Position numbers and translations under genes: made by a program. Shown in pieces: positions 17,306-27,233 of a stretch of 64,000 nt of DNA; position 1 is the stretch's first letter; the number at the start of each line of letters is the position of its first letter. Origin of the DNA: Aphanomyces cochlioides (taxonomy: Eukaryota; Oomycota; Saprolegniomycetes; Saprolegniales; Verrucalvaceae); assembly GCA_019828595.1 (NCBI GenBank), contig JAHQRK010000025.1, positions 682,001 through 746,000 on the forward strand. The letters run 5' to 3'. Under the pieces are notes generated by a model. The model saw only the letters and a list, made by a program, of their open reading frames with translations, ran no database searches and was not told the DNA's origin.

Positions 17306-18537
17306 TAGAGATTTGATAGTGTTTTCTTGAGGCTTATATACTTTTGTTTCTTAGAAAATGAATCAATCGTTTCATATTTACATTCTACATTTTGCCTATG
17401 AGATTTACGCTGATTAGATGTCTTAAAAATCATATTGCATATTGGACATGGGTAATAACTATCAAGTTTATTAATATCCTTAATTAACATAGCATGACCT
17501 TTGTAGCTAAGAATATTAACGTTTTTTAAGTAATTATTAACTTCTCCACATTTAGCCATATATGAAGCAGGTTTGTCATTATTTTGTCTAAATGTGGTCT
17601 TAGAATCACGAATTGAAATTAAACGATTGTTATCCATATCCCATTCGAATACGTTAAGATTTATTTTAAAACATTGTTCCAATTTATCAAACTCCATTAA
17701 ATCAATCGGATCAGTTTCTCGGAATTTTTTAAGTGTAAACTCTTCACCTTTGAATTCGCAATATTTCTTGAAAGCATCTTTAACATCAGATTTTAGTCTT
17801 CTTGGGTCATTTACGCTCTCTTTTAGATAATAAGCAATACAATAGAACACACATTTGTTTTCGGTTGGACCGAAATTAGAGATAATGTAATTATTGGTTT
17901 TTATCTTATCAGGTATTTCAATTTCCTCACCTAAACGATGTGATCTGTTAATAATCTTCATTGTAAATCCAACGATTCTTTTCACTTTCCAAGAAGAGCT
18001 TGGATATGAAATTTTATCAGCTAAATCATTTTGATTGAAGAAGTTAATAATTTTAGTTTGAATGTCATCTCGACTATTAATGAATATCGCTCTTGGAAAG
18101 ATACTTGTATTGAAACCATCTCTAAATTCTCGTTCTTCTCCAGTGATGATATTGACCAAAATATAGTCAAGAAATATTTGAACTTTGAATGCAGTTGTTT
18201 TAGATAAGCAAATTTCTTTAATCTTATCAATTACTTGTGTTTGATTTGAATTAAAGAAATGATGAGTATCAACAGTTCTTCCTTGAGTAAATTTATATCC
18301 GGCTTCTTTTTTCTTAATATGATTATTCAAAATTTCTAAGCGATATGATTCGGTAGATGATTTGGGGAAAAGATTTTTATATTCTTCAACCAATGCTCTT
18401 ATATTTTTTGGAGTTAATTTGCTTACGTATGTATATCGCCCATTGATTGATCTAATTTTAAATCTGTATCCGCCATCTCCCCATTGTTTTAATGGAACTT
18501 TTAGAAATTTTAATCCTTTAAATTCTTCGGGAGTCAT
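17302..18537 (-). CDS. pPolB: DNA polymerase B, N-terminal OTU-like and zinc-finger part
   Basis: 411 residues from the ATG at 18537. Residues about 225-365 contain NKCVFYCIAYYL and, further on, YKGHAMLIKDINKL. The Cys and His fit an OTU-like cysteine-protease fold, as seen at the N terminus of many Polinton polymerases. A C2H2-type finger follows (YPCPICNMIFKTSNQRKSH, about 375-393). The product ends KKTLSNLY, and the next frame continues directly with RKYDISS and the exonuclease domain. The split is therefore a frameshift inside one ~1375-residue gene, either a mutation or, less likely, programmed. Confidence 0.75.
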   Translation of the reverse strand: MTPEEFKGLKFLKVPLKQWGDGGYRFKIRSINGRYTYVSKLTPKNIRALVEEYKNLFPKSSTESYRLEILNNHIKKKEAGYKFTQGRTVDTHHFFNSNQTQVIDKIKEICLSKTTAFKVQIFLDYILVNIITGEEREFRDGFNTSIFPRAIFINSRDDIQTKIINFFNQNDLADKISYPSSSWKVKRIVGFTMKIINRSHRLGEEIEIPDKIKTNNYIISNFGPTENKCVFYCIAYYLKESVNDPRRLKSDVKDAFKKYCEFKGEEFTLKKFRETDPIDLMEFDKLEQCFKINLNVFEWDMDNNRLISIRDSKTTFRQNNDKPASYMAKCGEVNNYLKNVNILSYKGHAMLIKDINKLDSYYPCPICNMIFKTSNQRKSHRQNVECKYETIDSFSKKQKYISLKKTLSNLY

Positions 18538-18578
18538 TGAATATATTTGTCAAATTATAAAAATTTTGAAAGTTTTAA

Positions 18579-18620
18579 AATCTTGATATTATATTATAAT
18601 ATTAAAATTATATATCAAGA
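18579..18620. promoter_or_regulatory. Inverted pair of the ATATCAAGAT motif, upstream of polymerase
   Basis: The ten-base motif occurs in inverted orientation at 18579-18588 and 18611-18620, separated by 22 AT-only bases, about 40-80 bases upstream of the polymerase ATG. Identical copies precede the next two minus-strand genes. Confidence 0.6.
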
Positions 18621-18657
18621 TAGAAAATTTTTATGTGATATAAAAAAAATTAAATAA

Positions 18658-18852
18658 TTATACTTCAATATTACTTAATTCTTTTATATATTTCTTCAAT
18701 TGATTTCTGCTTTTTCTTTCTTCTGCATGAGCTCTGTCATAGTCTCTCTGCCAAGCAAGGAGTCTATCTTTTACTTTAGCTCTATATTTTCGCAATGATT
18801 CGCGCTGAGCTGCGATTCTTTCTTCATCTGTTTTGTAAATTGTTTTACCCAT
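18658..18852 (-). CDS. Small basic helical protein
   Basis: 64 residues starting MGKTIYKTDEERIAAQRESL. It is strongly charged and predicted to be a continuous helix or coiled coil (about residues 8-60). The run LLAWQRDYDRAHAEER resembles the basic helical modules of small proteins in large DNA viruses. The function is unknown; a DNA-binding or packaging role is possible. A copy of ATATCAAGAT lies about 30 bases upstream of the ATG. Confidence 0.5.
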   Translation of the reverse strand: MGKTIYKTDEERIAAQRESLRKYRAKVKDRLLAWQRDYDRAHAEERKSRNQLKKYIKELSNIEV

Positions 18853-18883
18853 ATCAATGTATGTATATATTATTAAGAAAAAA

Positions 18884-18893
18884 ATATCAAGAT
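18884..18893. promoter_or_regulatory. Single ATATCAAGAT motif
   Basis: Perfect copy of the motif, 31 bases upstream of the ATG at 18852 and just behind the stop of the gene at 18898-19590. Confidence 0.5.
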
Positions 18894-18897
18894 TGAT

Positions 18898-19590
18898 TTA
18901 ATTATTTTCATAACTTAAATACAATTCATATTCAACTCTATTTTTGAACCAATCTTTACTCATTAAAAATTTCATATAACTATCATCATTAAAAGCTTCT
19001 TTAACTAATTTATACTTACTACTATTAAAATTAAGCCTTGAGTCTAATCTAATTTTCACACAATTATCACATATTATTGTTTTCATTCTGTTAGGTTTAT
19101 TACAATCACTACATTTTTCACAAGTTAAATTATCATCGTGATATATGTTCTTTTTATATATTTTAGAACAAGGATTACATTTAATTCTACATTTTCCACA
19201 ACTAAGTGTTCTTTTGCTGTGTCTAATATCACAATCGATACAAGTTTTAACCATATCGATCTTACATCTTTTCGCACAATGAGACCCTATAAATGCTAAT
19301 TTACCTGTTTCTTTATGTTTTATTAGATGATTCCAAATAATTTCAGTTTTGCAATAGCATTCTATTCTTATTTCTAAATTAACTGTAAAATCAGGAGTAT
19401 TTGTTAAAACCTCAGACAAAGGATCATCTTTTGATTTATAGCAATAAACCCATCCATTATCTTTTGAAATTTTCCAATTAGTATTGCAAATTTCTTCTCG
19501 AAAATTTCTTATTTCTATCCCCCATAGGTTTTCAAGTCCTTCTTTCAAAAGTTTGAACTTTGCTCCATCTTCAAAATCTTTTTCAGTCAT
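18898..19590 (-). CDS. Cys-rich zinc-binding protein of unknown function
   Basis: 230 residues with about 20 cysteines between residues 75 and 180, mostly as CxC or CxxC pairs: ECYCKTE, SHCAKRC, TCIDC, SCGKCRIKCNPC, TCEKCSDC and ICDNC. These would bind several zinc ions. The N- and C-terminal parts are helical with no motif I know. It is the gene nearest the right terminus and carries the ATATCAAGAT pair at its start, like the polymerase, so an early regulatory or replication role is plausible. Confidence 0.55.
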   Translation of the reverse strand: MTEKDFEDGAKFKLLKEGLENLWGIEIRNFREEICNTNWKISKDNGWVYCYKSKDDPLSEVLTNTPDFTVNLEIRIECYCKTEIIWNHLIKHKETGKLAFIGSHCAKRCKIDMVKTCIDCDIRHSKRTLSCGKCRIKCNPCSKIYKKNIYHDDNLTCEKCSDCNKPNRMKTIICDNCVKIRLDSRLNFNSSKYKLVKEAFNDDSYMKFLMSKDWFKNRVEYELYLSYENN

Positions 19591-19625
19591 CTTGATATTA
19601 TACTTAATAATTCTTATATCAAGAT
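19589..19625. promoter_or_regulatory. Inverted pair of the ATATCAAGAT motif at the right end
   Basis: Inverted copies at 19589-19598 (overlapping the ATG at 19590) and 19616-19625, the latter ending 4 bases from the terminal inverted repeat. The arrangement mirrors 18579-18620. Confidence 0.6.
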
Positions 19626-19629
19626 GAAC

Positions 19630-19895
19630 TTTGTTTGTGACAGCAATTTTGATAGCTTCGCGTATGAGTCATTTGATTGTTTATAAAACCCCTCCCATGT
19701 GTCGAGAATGATTCACCTTTTGTCATTGTTTCAACATAATCCACTTGTTTGGGTGAATGCTAGCATCTGATGAAAAGGATGGAAAACCTTGATATAGCAT
19801 CACTAGACTCAGAATCAGCATACAGATGGGACGATTGGTGGTGGTGAGAACTTTTGAAAAAAAATTGCCGGTCTGTGGCACTAAGTATTACTACT
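19630..19895 (-). repeat. Polinton right terminal inverted repeat
   Basis: Reverse complement of 2501-2766, 266 bp, ending GTATTACTACT with the terminal CT expected for Polintons. Confidence 0.93.
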
Positions 19896-19901
19896 AAGGG
19901 C
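19896..19901. repeat. Target-site duplication of Polinton, right copy
   Basis: AAGGGC, identical to 2495-2500. It belongs to the codons for Ala-Leu in LEAL of the interrupted gene. Confidence 0.92.
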
Positions 19902-19985
19902 TTCAAGCAATGCTCGCACAAAGTTCCATTCATCGATGAAGAAGACAATCTTCACCATGACGTCGAACGGCAGCAATGAAAACAT
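19896..19985 (-). pseudogene. F-box/LRR-like gene, 5' part, split by Polinton
   Basis: On the minus strand the sequence encodes MFSLLPFDVMVKIVFFI and continues through ALLEAL up to the insertion point. This is the N-terminal F-box-like segment of the gene whose remainder is at 1371-2500. In paralogues the start lies about 8 codons further upstream (MKK.KPSM); here that ATG has become TTG, so the first usable ATG is at 19985. Confidence 0.75.
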
Positions 19986-20590
19986 GGATGGCTTCAACTT
20001 CTTCAAAGAAACCAACGAGTGCAAATCTGAATATGAGCTGCTTTCTGTCAGTTGGAGGGATCGAGTTTGATGTGGCTCACGGATTTTTAATCCATTTTAT
20101 AAAGAAATTAGAATACAACATCTATTAATAGTAACTGATTTCAATTGGATTGTTTGCTGTATTTTTCTCGTCACGATTTTTTTGGTGACTTCGCTTGGTG
20201 GCTAGAATTGAACGTGAACCAAGCACGATGGCTGAAGCAAGACGGCTTGCTGCACAAAGTTCATTTCGTTACTCAGTAAATAGGTTCATCGAATAGAATG
20301 TAGAAAGCAGAAGCTATGATAATGCAGTTTGTACATCACTGCATTATTGCGATGTTTCTGGCGATTGATCTTTTTCAGTGAATTTGATCTCATTGCACTC
20401 GTGTGAGTCGCCAATTCACGTGGAAAACTACGTCAGAATTGATGACATTTTGGTAACATTCAATTTTTGTTGGACTAAAAATGGAGTTCGGATAAAATAT
20501 TTTCTACGTATAGTATGAGTAAAAAACAAGTCCTGCATTCCAACTGACAGAACGCGAACCAGCATTCTGGTTTTGCATTCGTTGATTTCC
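19986..20590. other. Intergenic host DNA
   Basis: I see no gene, repeat or RNA here. It separates two divergent copies of the F-box/LRR-like family and presumably holds their promoters. Confidence 0.4.
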
Positions 20591-21922
20591 ATGAAGAAGA
20601 TAAAGCCGTCTATGGTTTCATTGCTTCCGTTCGACGTTATGGCGAAGATCGTATTCTTTATCCGTGAATGGAATGTTGTGCTAACTTGCCTTGAAGCTCT
20701 TCGTCCGGCGAATGGCCTGGGACCGCTAGAAAGCTTGCTGCGATTGCATTTGTTGAACTGGAAAGAATGCGATTTGTGGCCCACATTGGACTTGACCAAA
20801 CTGAATGAAGCTTCTCGAGTTGATGTCGAGACGATTGCCAAGTTCTATTCCAAAGTTACAGTCAATGTCAAGACGAATGCGGACTGGGCTCGTCAATATA
20901 TCCATCCGAATGCATCAGTTGAAATGAAAGATGTACACATCTTGGACGGTGACGACGACGTCATTATGGAGTTGGAGGACATTGAAGATGGAAGCTCTTA
21001 TGATCTTGATACCGAGACGCTAGCAAAATGGAAAGATATTCGAGTCGTGGCTATTGACGAGAAGATTTTCACAATGCCTAGTTGTCTTGTCTACTTTCCT
21101 CGCCTTGTCGTTATTGATTGCCAAGAATGCATTCGCCAGATGGCCGAGGCTATGTTTGACTACGCTGCATCTAGCTCCTCCCTGCGCATTTTGCGACTCG
21201 AAGCTTACGAGAGTTATAACCATGGTCATTGCAGCATTACATCAGCTATGGCCAAAAATCTTATCCAATGGATCAAGTCCCAGCCAATTGAGTCGATTTC
21301 AATTAAATTTGTCATTTGGGAAGTGTTCTCTCAGCGAAATGCTGTGGTCTCTTCAGCATTGGCAAAATTATCAATGAAGAAGCTTGAAATCGTTGAAGAG
21401 TATGCCTCTGGGTGGTACTCCCGTGGGGACTTTTGTCGCGCCGAGCAGGCTTTACTATTGGAATTTCGTGATCCCCGAAATTGCGGTTTTGAAAACTTGG
21501 CCATGTTGATCGAGTATATCCATTCCTTTGAGCCTATTTTCGATTCCGATATCAAAACCTTGTGCTTGATTGGATTTCATTCTGTCGGATTTAGTGACTT
21601 GTGGCCTCTCTTTGGTCCACTGCTACAACGATTTAAACTAGAGCAGTTGACGGTGTACATCGACGGAATTACAGAGGCTGACGCGGCGAAAGTGGTTGAA
21701 ACACTTCAAAATGCCTCGACACTTGAAACTTTGTTCATTGTAAATCCTGGAAAAGAGATACCGTTTGATGCGGTCCAAACTTTTCTCCATGGAGTCCCAC
21801 CATCTGTGAAACGATTTCCCAAGGTTAGCCGCTTACATTATCTTGCATACAGTTATTCGCAAGAGGAATGCAAAGTATTACAAGACTTGACCAGCAAAAA
21901 TGGGATTAGCCTTCTGTACTAG
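20591..21922 (+). CDS. F-box/LRR-like family protein, intact
   Basis: 443 residues from the first ATG (MKKIKPSMVSLLPFD). Residues about 8-45 (LLPFDVMAKIVFFI.EW..VLTCLEALRP) have the spacing of an F-box. The rest is a series of irregular leucine-rich strand-helix units (FPRLVVIDCQECI, SSSLRILRLEAYE, SMKKLEIVEEYA, NASTLETLFIVN), so it may be a substrate receptor of an SCF ubiquitin ligase. That function is inferred from the fold only. It is the longest intact copy of its subfamily and has an extra acidic stretch at about 115-145 (DGDDDVIMELEDIED) shared only with 44833-46137. No signal peptide or membrane segment. It can serve as reference for the broken copies. Confidence 0.75.
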   Translation: MKKIKPSMVSLLPFDVMAKIVFFIREWNVVLTCLEALRPANGLGPLESLLRLHLLNWKECDLWPTLDLTKLNEASRVDVETIAKFYSKVTVNVKTNADWARQYIHPNASVEMKDVHILDGDDDVIMELEDIEDGSSYDLDTETLAKWKDIRVVAIDEKIFTMPSCLVYFPRLVVIDCQECIRQMAEAMFDYAASSSSLRILRLEAYESYNHGHCSITSAMAKNLIQWIKSQPIESISIKFVIWEVFSQRNAVVSSALAKLSMKKLEIVEEYASGWYSRGDFCRAEQALLLEFRDPRNCGFENLAMLIEYIHSFEPIFDSDIKTLCLIGFHSVGFSDLWPLFGPLLQRFKLEQLTVYIDGITEADAAKVVETLQNASTLETLFIVNPGKEIPFDAVQTFLHGVPPSVKRFPKVSRLHYLAYSYSQEECKVLQDLTSKNGISLLY

Positions 21923-22562
21923 CTCTATACAAAGAATTGAACACCTTCCTGTTATGAGTTGATTGATTTTTGTGAGCCCCAACTGAGCTATCCATTCGTG
22001 CCTTAAAAGCCACAAGGTCGAACGCTCGGCAGATTTTCCTCGAATTTCAAGAATTCCTGGACATAAACTTTAATGTTGCGACTAAACCTATTGGGCTATT
22101 TTCCGGGTCCAACACTTGACAAATTTTGCAATCATGAAATTGCTGCGCTTATATTCAGTTAATCATGGATTCAAGAGGTTTGGTGCTCAGCCTTTTTCAG
22201 GGAATATCCGAACAACGTTGATTGTCACGAGAAAAATTGCGACAGGAAAAATTAGAGTACACAGTAAAATTTCTTTTTTTTGGTAAATTTTCATAAGACA
22301 TTTCTTGTTTGGAAAATTTCTCTACTATCAGAAACAAACTAAATCGATTTCGACATCGAGGGGATATCATTTCATGGCGCAACGCTATTTATTAGTTGTC
22401 GGATTAACTTGCTTATAGATCTGTGGAGTAGACTTCTATTGATGTTTTTGAGCTTTGTTCTGTCAGTAATTTGGATTCTTTTTTCTCCATCAGTCGTCAT
22501 TCTCTTTGAAAAATATTCATAGAGAATAAATTGTGACAGTTCAAAATTCAGGCTCTTGGGCG
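21923..22562. other. Intergenic host DNA
   Basis: No gene or repeat recognised between two co-oriented family members. Confidence 0.4.
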
Positions 22563-23823
22563 ATGAAAAAGGTCAAGACAGGCAAAGCCATCCTGCTTCC
22601 ATCGGACATTGTGGTCAAAATCGCATTCTTTCTCCCTTGCTGGGCGACTGTAGATCGCTATCTAGAAGCTCTGCGTCCTGCAGATGTCCTTGGACCACTC
22701 GAGCACTTGTGGCACTTGCGCCTGTTGGGCTGGAGGGATTATTATTTATGGCCTCGTCTGCTGTCGCCAAAGACCGATGAAGCTTCGCGTGTGCATGTCG
22801 AAGGCATTTCAAAGTATTACTCCACCGTGTATGCTAATGAGACAGTTGATCTGGATTGGTTTCGGCGATTTGTTGATCCTTTGGCAGCAATTAATTGGTC
22901 TTGGACAACATTCTTTGACGACTTTGATATGCTGAAGAAGTGGAGCTCATTCCGAATCACCTATTTCAACTTAACTCGCGTCCCGAGCGCCAACATTACC
23001 GAAGTTCTGTCCTGTCTTCAGCACCTTACCATTCTCAAGCACCACGCTTGTACTTCTGGAGTTGCAGCGGCCATTTTCAAGTGTGCAGCTACCGGCCGAT
23101 ACGTTCGTGAATTGGAGCTTTTTTCTAAAATCAACAGTCATTGCACAATGACAACTGCCATGGCGATGGATTTACTATGTTGGGTCGGTTCAAACTCTGT
23201 TCGACTTCTCAAACTGACGATATTCAACTGGGAAGATCAAGATCTGCGGAATACAATCATGGAAACGGCTCTTGGAAGCAAATCCTTGGAGACTTTGAGC
23301 GTTGGCCAAACGAACTCGCCTAACGCGATGATGACATGGAGTTTCGATCGAGACACAAGTTGCTTGTTCTTGGATTTTTGGTGTTCAAGTAGATTACCCG
23401 GCCAGACATCGAACTTGGATGACTTGCGTGGATTTATTTACCTCTTTGGACCATCTCTTGGCTCCAAAGTTAAAGTTCTCGAAGTAAGTGGGCTAAACCA
23501 TGTTTGCGATGTCTGGGAGGATCTTGCTCGACTAATCCAGTCATCGCAAGTGGAAACCGTGAATATTGAGGGTGATGAATTTCCAACTGACAACGAGATC
23601 CACATAACCAATGCCATTCGGGATCATTCGACTATTCAAAATCTCGTTGTGCGTGGTTTTCACTGGTCATTTGACAGCGCGGCTGCTGCAAGCTGCGCCG
23701 CCTTTGTTGAAAAACATTCGTCTTGCGCGATGGGAATCTGACTTTTGTCAAGTATACTCGCGAGAAGAGAGAACAATCTTGCAAGCACTTGCACGAGAAC
23801 GCTCAATTTGCATTTACAACTAA
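22563..23823 (+). pseudogene. F-box/LRR-like family member with late frameshift
   Basis: Starts MKKVKTGKAILLPSDIVVKIAFFLPCW, a clean F-box-like N terminus of a second subfamily (GPLEHLW instead of GPLESLW). The frame runs to 23741. At about 23690, after HWSFDSAAA, it leaves the family frame; the expected C terminus (DFCQVYSREERTILQALARERS) is encoded one frame over and ends at 23823. A single small indel thus replaces the last ~45 residues by about 16 unrelated ones. The protein could still be made, but I count it as a pseudogene. The left-edge fragment 1-489 is its closest paralogue. Confidence 0.7.
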
Positions 23824-24480
23824 ATATTGTACCCAAGTTTCGACTGTGTTGTCGGTTGTTCTTATTTACTCTCCATGCTATGTCTAGCTTGAAAACTATT
23901 AGAAAATTTCTCGTAGATACATTAGCCAAGCCTGCTAAGCCCCCATAATGAGTCGATCTAGTGGTCGGGACGGACTTTTCTTATACTGTGATGAAGTTGA
24001 AGTCAAATTGAAATTACTGTTTTTCTTGGATTAACAGTTTTGTTTGCTCTATACTCGTACGAGAAGCCTGTTAGCCAGCTACACCAAAGTCGGTGAGTCG
24101 TTCGCAAAATAGAAGTGTTCGTTGTTCGATGTTGAATACTAGAGAGGTGGATTCGATATCTTGATATGGCCAAAGTGACCAAGTATCACGACAAACGTGC
24201 AACGTACGCTTGCTTTAGTGACTCTAGGCTTGACTACCGCCATACACATACGAATTTGTATATTTGCTGTAGCTGATAGCGACAGAGATTGGCAGTTTAT
24301 GGATACGAATTCACATAGCGAGCTGGTCCATTGCAACTTAATGAGTTTTTTATTTCATTTCCAAAGACAGCTGCGTTGATGCTGTCATGGAGCAAAGACG
24401 AGCAGAGCTCTATGTCTGATAGTAGCGCAGTCAGGAAATATCATCAAGCTTAAGATATATTGGAATGAAAAGGCTAATAT
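23824..24480. other. Intergenic host DNA, partly homologous to 490-1370
   Basis: Shares collinear patches with the region around 920-1100. No gene seen. Confidence 0.45.
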
Positions 24481-25760
24481 TCAGCGTAAAATATTAATTG
24501 AGCGTTCGAGTGCAAGCGCTTTCAAGATTGATCTTTCTTCTCGAGAATACGCTGGATGGGAGTCAAACTCGTGAAACGCAAGCGAAATGCTTCTCAAGGA
24601 AGACGGAGCTGCTTTGAGAATAGCAAGCGCTCCTTCGAATGACGAGTGAGAACTGTGCAGAGCAAGGTGTTGAATCATGGCGTGATCGCGAATGGCGTTG
24701 GCTATTTCAACCTCATCTGCAGCTGTAAGCTGTGAGTTTGTGATTTCCAATCTTTCGACCTGTGATGAATGAAATAATCGAGCAATGTCCACCCAGACTG
24801 CGCCAGCACCAACGGGTCTGAGTCCTACGACAGCAAAAACCTTGATTTTCGTAGGAAGCGACGGTCCAAAGAGGTAAATATGTTCATGCAGATCATCTCA
24901 ATTCAATGCTTGATTGCCAAGTGTGCTCGAGTAACAAAAACTCAGGCGACTAGTGCTTCGGTAAAAGTCCCATGCCATCATTACGCCAGGCGGATCGAAT
25001 TGAGAAATCCTTAAAATCTCCAAGTCTTTTGTTCCAAGTGCAGTTTCCATGATTACATTTCGCAAACTCGGGTCTTCCCAATGGAATTCCAACAAAATGA
25101 GTCGTCGAATAGATCTTGATACGACCCAGTGCAGAAAATCCTTGGCCATGGCAGTAGTAATCGTGGAAGGATTGAAGAAATCACAACCAGTAGAAACCAG
25201 AGACAATTCGCGAAGGGAGGCGCTGGATGCGGCAAACTTTAAAATCGCCGCTGTAACAGCAGAAGTACATTCGTAGTGCTCGAGAACGATAAGATGGTCA
25301 AGATGTGAGAGAGCTTGGGTAATTTGGTCGCTGGAGAAGGCACTTAAAGTCGCCATACTGCTCGAGAAACTAAGGTCATTGGCCCAGGGATTACCATTCC
25401 AGTCAATCGATGCCAAGGGATCAACATATTGCCGAAGCCAATTCAGATCAGAGACTTCATCAACACAAACAGCAACGAAGTATTTTGCAATGCCACTGAC
25501 ATGGTCGTTAGAAGTTATATCCGACTGAGGTATAAACAGACGCGGCCAAATACAGCCTTTCGGCCATTTCAACTGGCGCAACTGCCACAAGTGTTCGAGT
25601 GGTCCAAGGTCAATTGCAGGGCGTAGGGCGTCTAGTAGATCACACACAGTGTCCAGTCAGTGATGCAGAATGTGATTTTGATGACAACTTTCAATGGCAG
25701 CGTAAGGGTTGTGCCAGTCTTGACCTACATCGCTCAACGTGCTTTCGATTTTGAACTCGA
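24481..25760 (-). pseudogene. F-box/LRR-like family pseudogene
   Basis: Minus strand. The F-box part (VVIKITFCITDWT) is readable up to about 25760 and is joined to the rest by a frameshift near 25645. The next frame runs LLDALRPAIDLGPLEHLWQL to NQALN, then a TGA at 24898-24900. The same frame continues to the C terminus (YSREERSILKALALERSI) at 24481. Its closest relative is the downstream half of the chimera at 48421-50045. Confidence 0.75.
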
Positions 25761-25769
25761 GCATCGCAT

Positions 25770-26625
25770 GCACTCAATGAATTCTCACAGTTGGAAAACA
25801 GAAATCTTGTGAACGGCAGTTCTGTGCTCTCTCTAGTCATAATACGTTGTCAATTTACACTTAATGATCAGCAATTCTTTTGACAAACGACTTGAAAATT
25901 TAGTCGACGAGTATGAAAGTCCAGAGTGGATTATTTAGTGACTGATGGAGATGGAAAAAGACCTTCCACGTCGGCCATTCATACTTTTATCAGCTAGCCC
26001 TTGTGTTAGCATCGGCTCTCAATATCGAATGAATGATCAACGAGAGAGAAAACACCATCGATGCTCTCAACTATAATTTGCCAGTGGTTCATGAAGGAGA
26101 TCGAAACGTGTAAAGCCATCTCGCTTTCGTTGGAAATTGCGGTCACTATCGTGTTCTTCGTCTCTGACGGGAACACATCAGACTGTCGTTTTCCACCATA
26201 AAGTGTTTCCTTTCTCCTGCCAGTTAGTGTCATACGACAGTTCCATAGCTGAGATAGTTCCTTCTATGGTCCGAGAACATCATCCTGAAGTGTATAGCTG
26301 ATGCTACAGTTAGATAAAGTTGATCTCTATTATTCCGAGGGAAGTGTGTACGAGGATATCTCCGATATCCCACTTCACCGAAGGTTAGTTCTTCTCGAGG
26401 GGTTCTGATGTTGTTGTTGCTGTTGTGTACCCATTTCTTGAAATTTGTATACTCACGAAGTTCGAAGTAAATTAAATGGGTAATATAGGTATTATGTATT
26501 GAAATCGAATTTAGAACAATCTACCATAAAATACGGCAATATGCTCCAAAAGTATGTAAAAATGAGAACAGTTATGATTGACCAAATAATGTACGTGAAC
26601 ATTATCCAAAATCCGTGATAATCAG
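25770..26625. other. Host DNA with one family relic
   Basis: Apart from the short F-box relic at 26091-26170 and a GTT-rich patch near 26410 I recognise nothing. Confidence 0.4.
26091..26170 (+). pseudogene. Relic of an F-box/LRR-like N terminus
   Basis: Encodes MKEIETCKAISLSLEIAVTI and VFFVSDGNT, a decayed version of the start of 22563-23823 (MKKVKTGKAILLPSDIVVKI). Family similarity ends at about 26170. Confidence 0.6.
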
Positions 26626-26912
26626 TACTACTCTGTTCCTAAATGATTGCGGCACGTGTGTTCTTATTGGCGGGATTTTGTCAAACATCGTTTTTATTGC
26701 AGTTTTATTGGTCAGATAAATAGAGCGTTTCTTGCTCGTTGATTGGGTGCCCTGTGCGCAAAAATTGGATGAGTGGTTGACGAGATATTTCAGCTGGAAG
26801 TTGCTGAATGGTCTTTGACAAGAACAAAACGCTCCGGTGAGAGCTCATTCTCGTTTTTCTCTGCTCAAGAACTCATCCTGATGGTAGCCATAGAGTCGAA
26901 CGACTCCCTCGT

Positions 26913-27162
26913 GTGCTTTCTCGTCCTGAAGACCTCCAAGTTTCGTCCAAGCGGCGTCCCAACTTGCGCGACAGCGAGCGCCGTGCGATTTTCGAACGTT
27001 TGCTCGAGTTGAGCACAAATGGTGTGCTCCCATTGGGCTCAATCGCTGGATTAGCTGCCCTGTACAAACGCGACCGCGACGTAATAGCAAGGATATGGCA
27101 GCGTTGAGTTCAATCGCGAAGACAAGACGACGGCGCCGCGGAAGTCTCCGCAAGGATCAAAG
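26913..27162 (+). pseudogene. Mariner transposase, first exon (damaged)
   Basis: Encodes a helix-turn-helix N terminus (NLRDSERRAIFERLLELSTNG, then IAGLAALYKRDRDVIARIW). The frame meets TGA at 27105. A donor-like AAAG|GTATAC follows at about 27162 and an acceptor TTATTTAG at 27233. The frames do not join cleanly, so a frameshift or a different splice site must be assumed. Confidence 0.5.
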
Positions 27163-27233
27163 GTATACATTATTGGAGACTTACAATATAATGATCGAGA
27201 AATATAATATTTAACAGTTCTACTTATTTAGGA

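Larger units (their letters stand above)
2501..19895. mobile_element. Complete Maverick/Polinton (polintovirus), 17,395 bp
   Basis: The element is bounded by 266-bp terminal inverted repeats that begin 5'-AGTAGTAATAC, and by a perfect 6-bp target duplication. It encodes the diagnostic set: RVE-family integrase, protein-primed DNA polymerase B, FtsK/HerA-type packaging ATPase, adenain-like protease, major capsid protein and minor capsid protein. Most of it is AT-rich and tightly packed, unlike the surrounding host DNA. Exceptions are a Crinkler gene next to the left terminus and a GC-richer hairpin cluster at 6996-7241. Structural genes lie mainly in the left and middle part; integrase, polymerase and small replication-side genes lie on the minus strand at the right. 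Polymerase and fibre genes each carry one frameshift, so this copy is probably no longer autonomous. Confidence 0.95.

Noticed and set aside
2501..19895. Virophage or Polinton-like virus without integrase, rather than a Polinton
   Set aside because: The RVE integrase, protein-primed polymerase B, 6-bp target duplication and AG...CT termini together fit a true Maverick/Polinton.
26773..27153. Other open frames in the mariner 5' region (26773-27012 plus, 26845-27153 minus)
   Set aside because: They are shadows of the transposase first exon; only the 26913 frame shows the helix-turn-helix pattern.
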